A stretch of DNA of 52,500 nucleotides from Tubiluchus corallicola (GCA_030141605.1 JAQGDQ010000866.1:1-52500); one strand, 5' to 3'. Shown: positions 9,486-39,577, counted from the stretch's first letter. Notes: generated from the letters alone by a model not told the origin. A program made the numbers and translations.

Positions 9486-12415
9486 GGGGTCCTGGGGGCC
9501 CAGGAAAGGCCATTTCACATTTCACACAGGTCAGGCAGCCCAAGTTCCCAGGCGTGATACTAAAAACAGATGGTGGGAATAGTAGATTTTAGTCTTGAGT
9601 GCCTTCATAATGAGTTAGACAGTCTTAACTACGTCTTAATTAGGGTTAGCCCCTTAATTACAAATGTGGTAATTACAAAGCGGTAAAGCCTATCTGCAGT
9701 CGAGTTACATTTGGTGGCAAGTGATAATTGTGGCTGTAGCTATCGGTGCTTCCTAAATATATAATTTACTTACGCATTACTTACTACCTTCATAGTTAAC
9801 GACATTTAGTTGTGCCACCTATCGCACGCAACGTGTACCACATTAGATTCCAAAAGACGAACCACTGTCACCATGATAATATTACCTGTAAAATAGTTTT
9901 CATGTATTATATTATTTGCATCATTCGATTTGGTAATTTTTTTTATACAAATCACTCCAAACAGGGTCAAATACACGTCCTGTAAAAATAAGAACAGCGA
10001 ATCGCCCAAAAGCTGATAGTACAGTAAGAAAGTGTTTATTTACCTTTCTTTAACTAATAGTTTTGGCGATGGCAATAAACTTATTGACATACCAAGTCAG
10101 TTTATAAGACTACGCACATAAAGCTATAGACAGTATTACACAGTGTTCCAAACAAGAATTTCTCGAAATGGAACCTGTAACTAACTCGTACTTGCGCGTT
10201 CTGGTGGAGATAATAAAAAAGAAGTACTAAAGACTTCCTTTGAGACATCTACGAAATGCTTCACGAATGTTTTTCGTACGTTTTGCGAAAAAAGAAGGGC
10301 GAAAAAACGCTCATTTTGACAGCCTATGCCCGCCTTCTCCGTAATGTTTTGTGTACATCTGCTGGGCAGTTTGGGCGTAGTTAAACAAACTATGTTGAAA
10401 CATCAGCTTCTTGGCAAAGGTATAAAGAACTGAAATAATTATCCCTTACGGGTCACCCTAGCACTAAACTCATATTTTGCTGAGTGTGCCGTTTTTTCCT
10501 GTTCCATTTTTCCTGTGCCGTGTTTGCCTGTGCCATTTTTACCCATTTTTTTGTTTGCGCCGTTTCTTCCTGTGCCGTTTTTACCCGTGCCATTTCACCC
10601 ACATTTGCACAAAAGTGCACAAGACTGCGCAACGTAACAGGTGCAAATCTCTGAACTCAGTCAACTCTGAACTACAATAATTCTTACATCTCTCTGCATT
10701 TTAAACGTCATCAACCGATCCTAGGAAAATTTTTAGGCCATGTTTAAACAACTAAGCAAAGAAACAGCAGTAGTGGTAAAATACGCAGATAGGATGTCGT
10801 AAAGTCGGGCATGATGTTTACTCGGGGTAAGATCAGGGGATCGAACTATCCTATAGGCTAGTATAGGCTGCAATTTACGGCCTCTCAAGCCTGAGGGTCC
10901 CTCAAACATTGGTAACATTTGGTAAAACATTTGTTTTTTTTCTTATTATGATTGTGTTATAATGTACGCTAATTTGCTTTGCAATAAATAGTAGAACAGT
11001 GGTATTTGTTAAAGAATGTTTTTATTGGTAAACAAAATAAGCTATTATAGTTTATTTAAAGAATTTGCAAGAACTTTAGTTCAATCTATGTAAATGCCGC
11101 TAAAATATATCACGAGTAAAAAATATTCAAGACAGGTGAAGGCGAGTTAGGGGGTGCCTCGACCTGAGAAGACAATTAATTTCGTTAACCTAAGGTCTTC
11201 AAAAGGTCGCAGTTTGACCCTGGGTAAGAAGAATACCATTGTTTTTCTGTGCACAGCTTTTATGTTGTGCATGTAACATGGCGCCTGTTGCGCTTGATAA
11301 CAACTTAAGAACTCTACTTAATTTTTTAAAAAATTGCGAAACTTTAATTAAATTTCTGCACTAATGTCTAGCATTGTATACAAAAATCAGTATGTATTGC
11401 TGGCAAGTTCATATGTCTTTTTGTGTTGATTTATATATGTCCGGGTGGCAGTTCTGTCTCGACAGTCTGTGATTGCTTAGTTTGGGGCAAATGCTTAAAG
11501 CTATTGAAAATATTAAACATTTGTTTGCTCGATTGCCCTTTGCGTGTTGTTTGTAGAGAGGAACTCGAAGAACGACTAGCAAACCTAAACCAAACAAACG
11601 CATTACATTTAAATATAAGTAACTTTGAACAATTAAAATTTTCAGTTTATCTTTCTGGTAGTACTTTACTGAGTTATGACAACATCAACGTATTTGACCT
11701 GGTACAGCGACATAATGGCTAGTTTAAACTTTTTAATTAACAATTGATGTAGTTGTTTATATTTTGTGATAGACCTTGTTTTCCTGCTAAACTGCGCTCC
11801 TGTAAATTTTGCAGCCTCAGGCAACTTGATCAGAATTTATTTGCTGTTTGCTGCTATTTCAAATAAATATGCTTATAAATATTTTTGTATATTTCATATG
11901 ACTGAGTACATAGAAGATTAATCATTACGGGCAAGTGACAGCCAAATTTAGCCCAATGAATAACTAAAATAATCTGTGTAGAAATCTCTTCTATTTTGCA
12001 AGTAACTTTTGATAAAATTAAGGAATGCATTGTTCAATTAGTTTGATTTATCGAGCAATAGTGTGGTTTAAACTGCCAAATGCTGTATTTAGATTCAAAA
12101 ATGCTATTACGATGTATTTGTCGTCTAAATTTCATCTCCAATGTTTTTTCTGGAACCGAATTTGTGACTCGATAATAAAATACTGGTGTATTGTATTGAT
12201 GTATGTCGTGATTTTGTTGTCTCAAAAATTCTGCTAAAACCACTAATGATAGAGATTGGGCATTCTTTTAATGGGTCACAGGTGTCGCCTTTTTTATGAA
12301 TTGGTGTTACGTTAGCTTTTTAGTGTTAATTTATGTTAGTGTTACGTTATCTTAGTGTTACGTAAGTGTAACATATTTGTGTTACGTTAGCCTTTTTACT
12401 AATATCTGGGATCTC
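9486..12415. other. Intergenic stretch without recognisable gene
   Basis: No supported coding region. Short open frames here have no recognisable domains. A degenerate tandem of GTGCCGTTTTT/ACCC-type units lies at about 10485-10605, and degenerate copies of TAGTGTTACGTTA occur at about 12300-12400. Confidence 0.4.
10485..10605 (+). repeat. Degenerate short tandem repeat
   Basis: Six or seven imperfect copies of a 16-20 bp unit of the form GTGCC(A/G)TTTTT followed by CC-rich bases. The sequence is pyrimidine-rich with no coding sense. Confidence 0.55.
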
Positions 12416-12802
12416 TTATTTCATTTTAATTTGGTTGGTTATGTGGGCTAAATGTTGTGTTATTATGAAAGTGCATCGAATATTTATAAGTGTTTTAATT
12501 TGGTCGTCTGAAAGACCACTTCCTTTGTTCGGATTGCGTTTGTCGATGATTTTAATAATGTCAAAATTTGTAATGTTCGAAAAGCAGAAGATACTGTCAG
12601 AGTGCGGGGAATTAGTCAGCTGCCTTTTTATTAGGTCATCCATTATTAAAGTAAAATTAAAGTTTCCAAGATTTATAAATGTACTATTTAAAACAGTGGA
12701 TATATCTTCTAAGTTTTTCACACGCAATTGTTGATCATTATTTCGTCTATGTTTGCCTGGGAGTTTTTGAATTTGTGCATAACAGTGCTGGAAACTTTTC
12801 AC
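12416..12802 (-). pseudogene. LINE reverse transcriptase N-terminal fragment
   Basis: An open frame of 128 codons resembling the segment just before and into the RT domain of CR1/L2-like LINEs. 'LNSTFINLGN' matches the usual 'fNxyFxxiG' block. 'FDIIKIIDKRNPNKGSG' matches 'xxiikxlkxxKSxGpDgi', although the D of the usual GxD is replaced. No RT palm motifs follow in frame. It is a truncated relic without neighbouring element parts that I can join to it. Confidence 0.5.
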
Positions 12803-15800
12803 TTTTGTTTAGTTGTAGCTGGAATAAATAATGTGTAGAATAAATAACATTCATTTTCTAAAGCTTTTGTCGTATCTAATTGTATGTTGCTCCGACGCAA
12901 ACGAGACAAGTTTTATAATACGTTTCTTTGGATTTAATTTTATCTATTTATATGGTTCATGAAGGTTTAAACCGTGTTCTAAGCTTTTAATTAAGGTATT
13001 TGTGTGATAAACATTAGTTGAATTGTAAGTATTATTTCATTTCATTTTACTAAGACCCGAGAGAAGAAATCCTTGTAAAATTGTTTATAATCTCTAACAG
13101 TACCTACTAGTTTGAGATGTGATTATCTGTTATAGATGCGTTATTGTCGGCTATAATCAAAGCCTGATTATGCTCTTTTGGGGCCCCTAGCTTAATGAAA
13201 TTATAGCGCCACCCTCTCACTCCCCAGCACCCTTTTGAAATTTCTTTTATTTGCAATATATTTTACCGACATTTACATAGCTTGAAGTAAACTTATTCTA
13301 ATTCTCTAAATAAACTATGATATCTACCTTTTGTATATCTTAAAAATATTCTTTAAGAAATACTATTGTATTGCAAACAACATTAGTATATATTTCAAAA
13401 CAACCGCAATGTTACTAAAGCTTGAGAGCCTTAAGCTAGAGGAACCCTAAGCTCCAGCCTATAGGATGATTCGGCTCCGGAGCCTATATTAAAAAAATGA
13501 ATGCCAGAATGGTCAAAATCTGCTGACCAAGGGGCAAGGAGTTAAGAAAGGTGTTTGCCGTTTGGTTTTGGAGCTAAGGATACCACGCTTAGCTGGTACA
13601 TGAACAGGGTTAGCCTAGGACGGTCAAGAAAAACTGTGTCGAACGATTATGTGTCGCATTGCTTCCAGCTTTCCCTTATTGCGCCTGGAAGTCGTTATTT
13701 TATGCGTGGGTTAGACACCTCTGTCAATTCACTGTCTCACCTCGGGGACGTTAGTCTTTTCAGTGACTAGATTCCGGTTCAACCACAACCATTCAGTGCA
13801 AGAAATAGGTCCACACTCACTGCTGGGTTCTAATTGTGCCGCTATTGCATAAAAATGTTTGGAAAAATCTTTCAAATCAGGGCCAAATTTTTCATAATCG
13901 AAAAGTGCATTTTTCGTAGTGCAGAAAAATACACAATTTAAAAACTCCTCGAGGACCAGATTTGAGGAAAGGACAAAACGATTTCACGGGCTATTCAAAA
14001 TTTGATAACAACAAATTTTGCGTAAATACATTTCAATCTACAAAAGGTGCATTCGCTGCAGAATATTTAAAAAACTTATATAGAAATTACATTATAATTT
14101 TTTTAATATTAATTTCAGTTTATGACATGTACTTTACGAGAAAGGAGTACCAGCCGTGCCATTTCTGGGTAAACGTTTCGTATAAGCATCATGAAATTTG
14201 GTTGCTTACACGAAAATTTTACCCATTTCTGACCACATTATTCAGTTATGCTCACCCGCTGATGCCCGTTTCGCTTACATTTGTGTAACTGGATGAACAT
14301 GGCTCTTGTATATCAGCTAGCATTAACAGCATGCTTGTGGTTTGTTAAAGATGCGAGTTAATAAAATATGTGTATATTTAGACAAATGGAGTTTTATCCT
14401 TGGCTAATACAGGAAACTGCAAATGCATTTGTTACTAAATTTTATAAGGGCTGTAACCGCTGCAGTAGCTGTTCACCCGTAATTTTCCCAAAGTCAGCAC
14501 AGTACTTATTTTTTCAGTTGTTGTTACTTTATTACTAAACAGAATTGATTTTAAGTAAAGTTAGGTGGCAATACGCGATTTTTCATTTCTTCATTGTTTC
14601 ATGTTTGTTCATTATTCTATTTTAGCTTTAAAGAAAAAATGGCGGATAAAGAAAATGCATCACTTTCTACAAAGCAGGAAAAACAGAAGCGTAAGAGCGA
14701 ATTCAAAAAACAACTGATTATTCTTCGTAATCGCTTGTATTTCCTGACAATTTGAGAGTCTACCTGACGACAACGACCTTGATTTACAGTATTACAGACC
14801 TGGTGGCTTGGGCTACACACCAAGATGCTACTGGTGTTTTCTAGGAGAAATTGTTGACGACTCTCATGTCGCTTACCCATTTCTTAGAAATTCCACACTT
14901 TTGCGTGACGTAACTGGGGGCGCAGGCTTGAGACTGTTACCAAGATAGCCCTGTCACCAAGACAGCCCTCTCACCGCCACAAATATAAATGTGGCTGATC
15001 TGAAAGTTGGAAACGCGGTGTGCGTTCGCTATGCTGAACAATACTTCTTCCTAGATTGGGCACAAATCGGGCTTTTTTACTACCACTGAATTTGATATTA
15101 GCTTGTCAAGCTTTTTCGTTTGAATTGTTTTCCATACTGATTACTGAAGCTAGCAAGTCGGAAGCTTGATAGCAACTGTTGCTGGTTCCCTGTTTCGCAG
15201 TACCAAGCAACAGTCCAGCATGGTGTTCACTATTAACTATCCACGCATGTTTCACTTTGTCGCGCAGCATGTAGATCTATGACGCGCAGCGAATAAATGT
15301 GTTTACATGGCAACGTCATCTCAGCAGAAGCAGTTGCTCAGGGAAACCCGCCATTGATTTACTTAGACGTGCAGGTGATTCGGTGTATTGCACGTCTAAT
15401 TGTAATGGTTTACCTGTTGTGTACTAACCGCACAAGCACGTCATGAATTTTTATAGTGTAAATATTTTGTGCAGTGTTATTTTCGCCATGTAATTGATCT
15501 ACGTCACAAGGTTGGGTATGATAATTTTATTTTGTGGCTTCTAATTCTTACAAACTTGTAGTCGTACCGACCGAAGTGTATATAAAAGTGGAAACTATTC
15601 ACGATAGCTGCTGGTTTATTCGTTTATTATATAAGCACAATTTGTATCTTACGCTCTCGCCACCATTGATAATGAACTGTTACAAATACTTACTAGTCTA
15701 CGCACTCAATGTGCAGTTAGGCATACTCTGTACCCATTGATTGTGCCCAGTAAATTGTAAAAAATATTTTTATTTCAGAGTAAATAAGTTTTATATCGGT

Positions 15801-16218
15801 TAAATCATCTTTTTGTTTTGTAACTGTAAGAGCGTGGGGAGAGATGGCAGAGTCATTATATATGTACAGATAGATTAATTATATAAAACCAAAAGACAGT
15901 GAATCAATTCTCAAGCTTTTGAGCATTATGATTATTAATTAAATAATATAAAAAGTGACTTAGGGCTGTTGTGTGACTGTGCATCATAGCATAACATTTA
16001 AATCGTAAAACTTGTTCTTACCTAAGTTCACTATAATTTATAAGCAAAGATTGGCATTAAAATGATATAAAAATTAATGAGTCAATTTTGCATAACACTT
16101 ATATTAGTCGTCTTCCTCCAAGCATTCTGTGGTTACAGTTAGAATGCCAAGTATGAGCACAACTACATAATGTTAACCTTGTATCGTTACTTATTGCAAG
16201 CAGCAGCTTATAAAGACA
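12803..16218. other. Intergenic stretch without recognisable gene
   Basis: AT-rich DNA with only short, compositionally ordinary open frames. I found no conserved motif, RNA gene or ordered array. Confidence 0.4.
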
Positions 16219-16350
16219 TAGACATAGACATAGAACTTTTATTTTCTCCAATTAGTTTTACATCAAAAGTTTGTTAAATATTAAGTAATTATAGTCATAG
16301 AGCAGGGCAGGGAAGGACCATAGGGTCATCTTATAGATAATGCCCTTTCT
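16219..16350 (-). mobile_element. LINE 3' end remnant
   Basis: On the minus strand this reads as a 3' UTR hairpin (16302-16348: outer AGGGCA with TGCCCT, inner GACC with GGTC), about 60 bp of AT-rich sequence, then a tandem tail of (TATGTC)n at 16219-16240. The layout and the GATGACC loop side match the LINE end at 2538-2664. No coding part is recognisable beside it. Confidence 0.45.
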
Positions 16351-18584
16351 TATAGATAGATTAGTTTATTAAAAGTAACTGCTAAAGCTAAGTGACATTG
16401 AAGGTTGAAGAAATATGTTGACCATATCAAGTGGATAACATGGTTTATCTTAATTATCTAGCGAGCTTGATATGCCTTATGACCCATTCCTGTTTTTCAC
16501 TAAAATTTCTTGAAATTAAAAAAAATGAAAAGCAAGTACAGGTTTTGAAGATCAATAGCGTTTTAAGTCTGGGTGCCTTGAAAGAACAGAACTGATTAAC
16601 ATACCTTAGGAATTAGCAAGCGCTCTAATACAAAGTTCAGACATTTATAATAAGATGTAGATACCTATATTTTAATAGTGACAGTACATCAAGTGCAATG
16701 CAAAATGTTAAATTAACATTTACTGAATCAGCTTGAAGCTCTGCTGATTCCTGCCTTAAATCAAAAATAGTTCTATTTTGGTGTTGATATAGTTTAGTGA
16801 CCTACTCCTTCTTGATCGTAAGCCTGAACTAAAATGTATTGCACGAGGGTCAATTCTGAATACAGTGATGGTTTAGTTTTTTATTTTTTTCTATGTCAAT
16901 CACACGAATGTTGCAATTCTACAGACGAGTTAAGCTGTATTAAACTACTGCTAAGCGACGGCTGGTATCAACGCTAATCGTTGCCATAGAAGAGTTTGTT
17001 ATACCTGCCTGCGTCTGTTATTGATTCAGATACGATCAATTCTTTTACCTGCTCTTTCAAAATCACCAAGGCAGGCAATGTTTGTTCATTAACTCGAGTA
17101 ACTGATAATGCGTCAAACGGTGTTTGGTTGCGGGGGCAGTGTTTGGGCTTTACGGTGACAAACAAAGTCATCATTTTTTGCTTAGCATAACAGTTTATTG
17201 CTTGTATACCATCTTCACGTCATGTGTCCCTTAGTCATTTACTTCATATCTGACACTGAGACGCCATTACCCAAAATTATACATTTTATCTGAAACAAGA
17301 TATATAAATTCCTTTAATAAACTAATTCATTTTTTATCAAAAGATCGATTACGATTAAGTGAAATTAATGAGAGACTTACAGTAAATAACTAAATAAAAT
17401 TTACATACATCGTTGGCATTAAATCGTGAGTTACACAGAAACACGTCATCACTTGAACACATTGAAACTTGAATGACTGGAAATTGACTAGGATGCAAAT
17501 ATTGAAGCCAGATGTCGCCACTTGTAACTGTAAAACGATATATTAAATTTAACAAACAAAAATCCTTGACAGGCAGTGTTTTAGTATGGCTGAGAGATTC
17601 TCGGATTTAGATGTTTCTTTTTGAGAAAAGTGATGTAGAAACTGTTTTAGTAGTAAAAGCATTGAAAATTACAATGTTTGTAACTGCGTAACACTGTACT
17701 CGTCAATAATGAACCAAATGTACAGACCTGCACTTGTTAGTTAATGTTTCCGAAAACAGATATTTTAAAGGTTGGACCTGTTGTACGAAATTCCACGAAT
17801 AAAAATTAATTTTTTCATTTGGTCAGTTTGATGGTCCCCCGTATATCGCCCGTAGTATTTGAAGGTTGACAGTAAGTTTTTCCATACATGTCAATGACAC
17901 ATAGACAATAAAACCCACATAAAAAAGGTTAAAAACTGCAATTAAATTTAATAACTAACTGATAATTGAAATTTTAATTTAGGTGATATTTAAATCTCAC
18001 AATAAAGAACCTAAGTTCTTTTTACATTTGAAAGGCAGTTAGCTATTCAATTTCTGACTGAAGCCTTTAATTTCTCCTGTTAGTATAAAGCAATTATATT
18101 TTGATGGTAAGGTAGGCTTTTTATGCAGGCCACCGAAAAAATCAAATTTTTATTAAATGATCAAAATACAATTTTTATGGCTAATTAAACTGTCTTTTAA
18201 GCCTACTTTAATGCCACAAGAATGCATGAAAATGAATGTTATCTGGGCTGAGCAATAAGGAGGGTCACTGTGCTGTGCATCTACTTCCTATATCTGCTCC
18301 TGTTTTGTTCATAGACATATTTTGTTGATTTAATCTAACGAGGCAGCTGATCATTTGGATGACGCGTTTGTTGAGGAAATTATCCGAATGAACTGCGTTA
18401 TTTGTAATTATGTTTCAGCTGGATTTATTTTGCAATAGGAAATAGGCATATTTTTGATCATATATCAAAAATATTTAGGTTGTGAATAGATCCTGTGCAT
18501 GGTTCCTAGCCTCTGCATGTTGATCTAAAAATATGATGAAATGAAATATCATAAATAAATTTATAGGCAAATGAACACAGAAGG
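16351..18584. other. Intergenic stretch without recognisable gene
   Basis: No supported coding region or repeat family recognised. The short open frames near 17000 and 17400 carry no known motifs. Confidence 0.4.
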
Positions 18585-18960
18585 TAAATGACTGAATGAC
18601 TGACTGACTAACTGATCAACCAAATGCAAAAATGAATGAATGAGTGAATGAATGAAGATATAAACGAGTGAATGGATGAATGAATGAAGATATGAATGAG
18701 TGAATGGATGAATGAATGAAGATATGAATGAGTGAATGGTTGAATGATGAAGACATGAATGAATGAAGGCATGAATGAATGAAGGCATGAATGAATGAAT
18801 GAATGAAGAAATGAATGAGTGAATAAATGAAGATGTGAACGAATGAATGAATGAATGAATGAATGAATGAATGAATGAATGAATGAATGGGATGAATGAA
18901 TGAATTGATGAGTGAATCAATTAATCAATCAATCAATAAGTGAGTGACTATAAATGTATG
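18585..18960. repeat. (GAAT)n microsatellite
   Basis: Long tetranucleotide array of GAAT/TGAA with interruptions such as GAAGATAT and GAAGGCAT. It is nearly pure at 18840-18890. A Ser/Ile/His-rich frame on the minus strand is only a translation of this repeat. Confidence 0.9.
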
Positions 18961-19869
18961 AATGGAATAAACTGAATTCATGAAGGAAGTAGCAAAATTC
19001 AACTAGCACTAGCTTGTCAAGTGCCATAGAAAACAGTCAAAAACATTTCAGAATTTGGAATGAAATCAACGTTAAAATATGTCACTCCTGATCAGTAGAC
19101 AAGCAAATTTTTAAATGTCTAACGGTCTTTCACTTTATTTCTAGGCAATCTTAGAATTTGGCAGGCTTTTCAGAGTGTAAGAGTGGGAACACTGATTTTC
19201 GCCTTTCCGTTTTCTCATTAATTAAGTCAGAATCGTAGCCAATTCAGTCCAAAACATAGGCCCGACATTCTAATAAGCCAAACTAACAGCTAATTCACTA
19301 CACAGATGAGGTATTAATCTAAGGCAGATGGTTTTCCATGCTCTTTATGCATATGCCAGATCTAATTCTTGTCCAAGATTAAACCCATTTCGTTACCATG
19401 GAGACCGAAAGTTGAACAGTGTACGTTTACCTGCAGAGGCAGGGTGCACAAAACATTTGCAATGATCAACATAATCAATGGTAGTGTGCATTAACTTGAA
19501 TGAAGTGAAAGGAAATTCTACTGAGTGCTATAAGAAATTTTTCCGATTCATTTAACAGATTTATACCGCTGTTTAATGTGATACGAGTGTTCGTGCATGC
19601 GAAGGGCACTCAAGAAAGTGCGCTTGAAAGGCTGTTAAAGAAATAATTTACTTGTTATGGTTAGTGTGGCAACTCACGAAATAACTTGCTTTAGAAAACT
19701 GGATTTAATATAAAGACAGATTTATTGACGATTTACAATTCATACCATTACAGTTACAAGTTACAAAACATTATATGAACAATGCAATCCCTTACAATGT
19801 AGGAAAAAACTACACAGACAAAACCGCACACATGGGGGTATAATCGTCAACACAATACACAATAAAACA
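18961..19869. other. Intergenic stretch without recognisable gene
   Basis: No supported gene, RNA or ordered repeat seen. Confidence 0.35.
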
Positions 19870-19882
19870 CAATAATAATAAT

Positions 19883-19918
<36 letters not shown>

Positions 19919-20115
19919 AATAACAATAATAATATTAATAATAATAATAATAATAATAATGGACGACCCAAGCTGAGATGGCCAACAACAGGAATGCATG
20001 GAGAAGACTTATTCACAACGGCGACCCCGCATAGGGAAAAGCTGGGAAGAAGAAGAAGAATAACAATAATAATAATAATAATAATAATAATAGTAGTAAT
20101 AGTAATAATAGTAAA
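19870..20115 (+). repeat. AAT/AAC microsatellites flanking a LINE tail relic
   Basis: Two trinucleotide tracts, (AAT)n/(AAC)n at 19870-19962 and (AAT)n at about 20050-20113, bracket an 80-bp non-repetitive piece. The second tract looks like the expanded tail of the retroelement piece before it. Confidence 0.8.
19963..20047 (+). mobile_element. Extreme 3' coding end of a non-LTR retrotransposon
   Basis: One frame reads 'MANNRNAWRRLIHNGDPA' followed by a stop and then lysine-rich codons running into the AAT tail. The pattern R-x-x-W-R-x-L-h-H-x-x-D-P-A just before a stop and an A-rich tail is the C-terminus of several LINE ORF2 proteins. It is a severely 5'-truncated insertion, too short to assign a clade. 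Confidence 0.5.
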
Positions 20116-21229
20116 TGTTATTTATAGCGGTTAAATATTTCAATTATATTACATCATGTTAAGTCGTATATATTTTATTGTAATATATAATATATTATGT
20201 TATAAACCTACCTTGCCATGTGTGAAGAAAATTAAATCAATTTTTGAATCTTTGATGTTGTTTTATTGTTTTAAAGATCCTGCAATTAAAACAAGGCATT
20301 TTCTTTGAAAGCTTTCAACAGTTTAGGTCAGAAAAGGTTTAGAGGTCAAATTTAACATAAGAACAAGTTTCCTTTAATTAAAGGACCTAACTGTAACTTA
20401 AAATTTGGCAGTAATTCTATGAAAGTTGCATTTGCACTTTCAGGGCAAATTGTTTATACTTTTGCGTTCCCGTGACCCCATCTTTCTTTCATTAGCTTCA
20501 TTATAACTCATTCCATTTTTGTAGTTTAACATCAATATCAAACACATCATAACCAACTTGTCCCACCCTTTTGCACACAGCTATTCAAAAAACAAGTTAC
20601 AAATGTTCTAAATTTCGCTCTTACTTAATGCATAACTAGCAGTTCTTGCAATTGTGTGCCTATTAAGCTTATTATAAGTGACGTATCTACTCTCCGAAAG
20701 GCTTTTATATAGGTTATACCTGTTGGCCAATCAGCATTTCATTAAGTGCCCGTTGTATTTATTATAAATGTACTTATGATTATAATGTTTCTTATCAAAT
20801 AAAAAATATTGTTTATCTAAGTTGTCTAAGTTGCATTTTCCCCCCTCCCCCAAAAAATTCAGTTTCGTTTTGCTCTTGAATCTTCGGAAAATTGCAGGCC
20901 AAACCCCTGTGCTAACAACACCTTTCTTGGATACCGCATTGTTTCTGAGGCACTGCATTTGTAGACAATGCTACACAGTGAAGTGTGACACGCTACCGTA
21001 ACTAAGGACTGGATTTTGCTGATGTCATCTAACGAGTAGAACTTATGAAATCAAGTTCCCGGCTTTCTTCAGAAATGACACCTTCACACCCGATTTCCTC
21101 TTTTATAAACCAATAAGAAAAGTGTATCAGAAAGTCTTAGTGAGGGTATTTTCTTTCTGTTTTGTGTAAAACGTGAACATCACAAAGTACCTTTTAAGTC
21201 AAGCCTACTGGCTTTATTCTGATCTCTAA
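20116..21229. other. Intergenic stretch without recognisable gene
   Basis: No coding region or repeat family recognised. Confidence 0.35.
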
Positions 21230-22085
21230 TGTCACTGTTGAAAAAAGTCACATGTTAAATGTTTGGGAATATTTCTTGATGAGCATCTAGACTGAGAGTA
21301 CAAATAAGCATAATAAATCATAAATTGAGTAAAACCATAGGAATCATATGTAAATTACGTAAGTTTGTTAATAGAGAAACATTGATGAAAATCTATTACA
21401 GTCTAGTTTACCGATATCTAATATATGGTGTCATGTCTTGGGGTAGTGTACATAAAAGTAATCTGGAAGCTTTATAAATTACTAACAACAAAATTCTCAA
21501 ACAATATATCATGTAAGGTATGACCAGCCCACAAATATAATTTATTTGTCTGTTAAAACTCTTAAAATGAAAGAAATATATGACATGCATTGTCTTCATT
21601 TCATATATCAGTATCATAATTCACTTCTTCCACCAGCTTTTCACTCATACTTTAGTCCAGTTTCAAATCAACATGATCATTACACAAGATATTCAGTCAG
21701 AAACTATGTACTCCCTCTTTCAAAAACAAATATAATGAAACAGTCATCAAAATATAATGCCATTAAAATATGGTGATCAATTACCCATAAAATGAAAACT
21801 CTTATCTTTATCAACTTAAAAAAGCATCAAAGAATTACTTACTACAAGGATATAATTAACTCACAATTTTATTCATCCTGATCTTAAGTTGCTAACAAAA
21901 CTCATTTTGTTTTAATGTATGTTATAATTGTCAATTGTTCCACTTATCTGGAGGAGGACTCAAAAGCATAATGATCCTTCCTCCTCCTCACAGTGACTCG
22001 TTTATTTTATTTCATAATGTAATAAGAATTTGTATGTATGTTTGTAACTACAATTTGCTGTGGAATAAATTCATAATTCATAAAA
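21230..22085 (+). mobile_element. Degenerate CR1/L2-type LINE, 3' part
   Basis: Translation across several breaks gives the RT thumb and post-thumb blocks of a CR1/L2-like LINE. The thumb-like block 'NVWEYFL' lies near 21260. 'LMKIYYSLVYRYLIYGVMSWGS' lies near 21385-21445, followed by an in-frame stop. An open piece at 21546-21776 has 'FIYQYHNSLLPPAFHSYF'. A 3' UTR hairpin lies at 21950-21989, and the tail carries repeated ATTCATAA at 22065-22100. It lies directly upstream of the KIF17 start and shares architecture with the LINE at 1021-2664. Confidence 0.7.
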
Positions 22086-22299
22086 AAATTCATAATTAAA
22101 TAAATATATTTACAAACAGTTTAGGTCAAAAATAATTTTTTTGTTTTTTAAGCTTGAATAGCTGAGCTGCGAAACGATGTGATGTTTTTGGCTCAAAGAC
22201 ACCAGTCATGATTACCTAAACGTAGCAGATTCAAACTTTACACAGCTTACCAGAAGAGCATCAAAGCATTCTATTGTTCCATTCGCATAAGTTCAAACA

Positions 22300-38988
<16,689 letters not shown>

Positions 38989-39091
38989 GTAAGTGTGACT
39001 TGGTCGAAAGCATGAAAACTCCTAAGTTACAGCGAAAAATTGCTTTTGCCAATTTTGCCTTGCATTTTCAACTCATTTTAGCTATTTACAG

Positions 39092-39129
39092 TGTTGCAGA
39101 ATGATGCATTTACATGTAAGTGTCCCTAA
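39092..39129 (+). CDS. KIF17: Possible KIF17 terminal exon or microexon
   Basis: After a 103-bp gap a TTTACAG acceptor gives an in-phase continuation LLQNDAFT. It either reads on to a TAA at 39127-39129, or uses a perfect GTAAGT donor after 24 nt (a phase-preserving microexon). Neither option is confirmed by similarity. If the donor is used, the next exon is missing, because the Pao element starts 37 bp further on. Confidence 0.35.
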
Positions 39130-39165
39130 GACAGCCACCTTAATAATGAAATAGGCAGTGGTTCC

Positions 39166-39577
39166 TGTGAAGACGATATTGAATACTGGTATAAACAACT
39201 AAACACAAGATTAAATATTTGCACAAGAACTGAAACACTTTTATTGCACTAAATACACATGAGTAAAATGCACAAGTAGAATGATGATCACAACTGCTGC
39301 ACAGCACTGAGTGTGTGACAGAGAGACAGTGTGTAACATGACTGCACTGCCTGAGACAGAGAGTGACTAGCAGTGAAATCTAGCCAGTTTATATATGTAG
39401 AGAAGTATGCAAGAACATGGCTTCACATATCCCATTACAGAAAAATAGGGGAGATACAGTGAGTTTGAATATTCATTGGAACATACAATTGCATTAAGGG
39501 GTGAATTCAACTAGTAAATGTTTAAAGTAACGAATCAATAGATGGCAGCACCTAAATATACAGTTATAACTTTCACA
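39166..39577 (-). repeat. 3' LTR of the Pao/BEL element (outer end truncated)
   Basis: 412 bp matching 44699-45118. On its outer side it starts at the internal TGTGAAGACG rather than at TGTGAAAGATAT, so 13 bp are missing. The inner end, CTTTCACA at 39577, abuts the polypurine tract correctly. Confidence 0.9.

Noticed and set aside
8199-9592. Long frames with a 16-residue repeat on both strands
   Set aside because: They are produced by a 48-bp repeat divisible by three. No start context, signal or domain favours one frame over the others.
18561-18920. Ser/Ile/His-rich minus-strand frame
   Set aside because: Translation of the (GAAT)n microsatellite.
19810-20016. Poly-leucine minus-strand frame resembling a membrane protein
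   Set aside because: Translation of (AAC)n/(AAT)n tracts. The same applies to the poly-Leu frame at 28288-28533.
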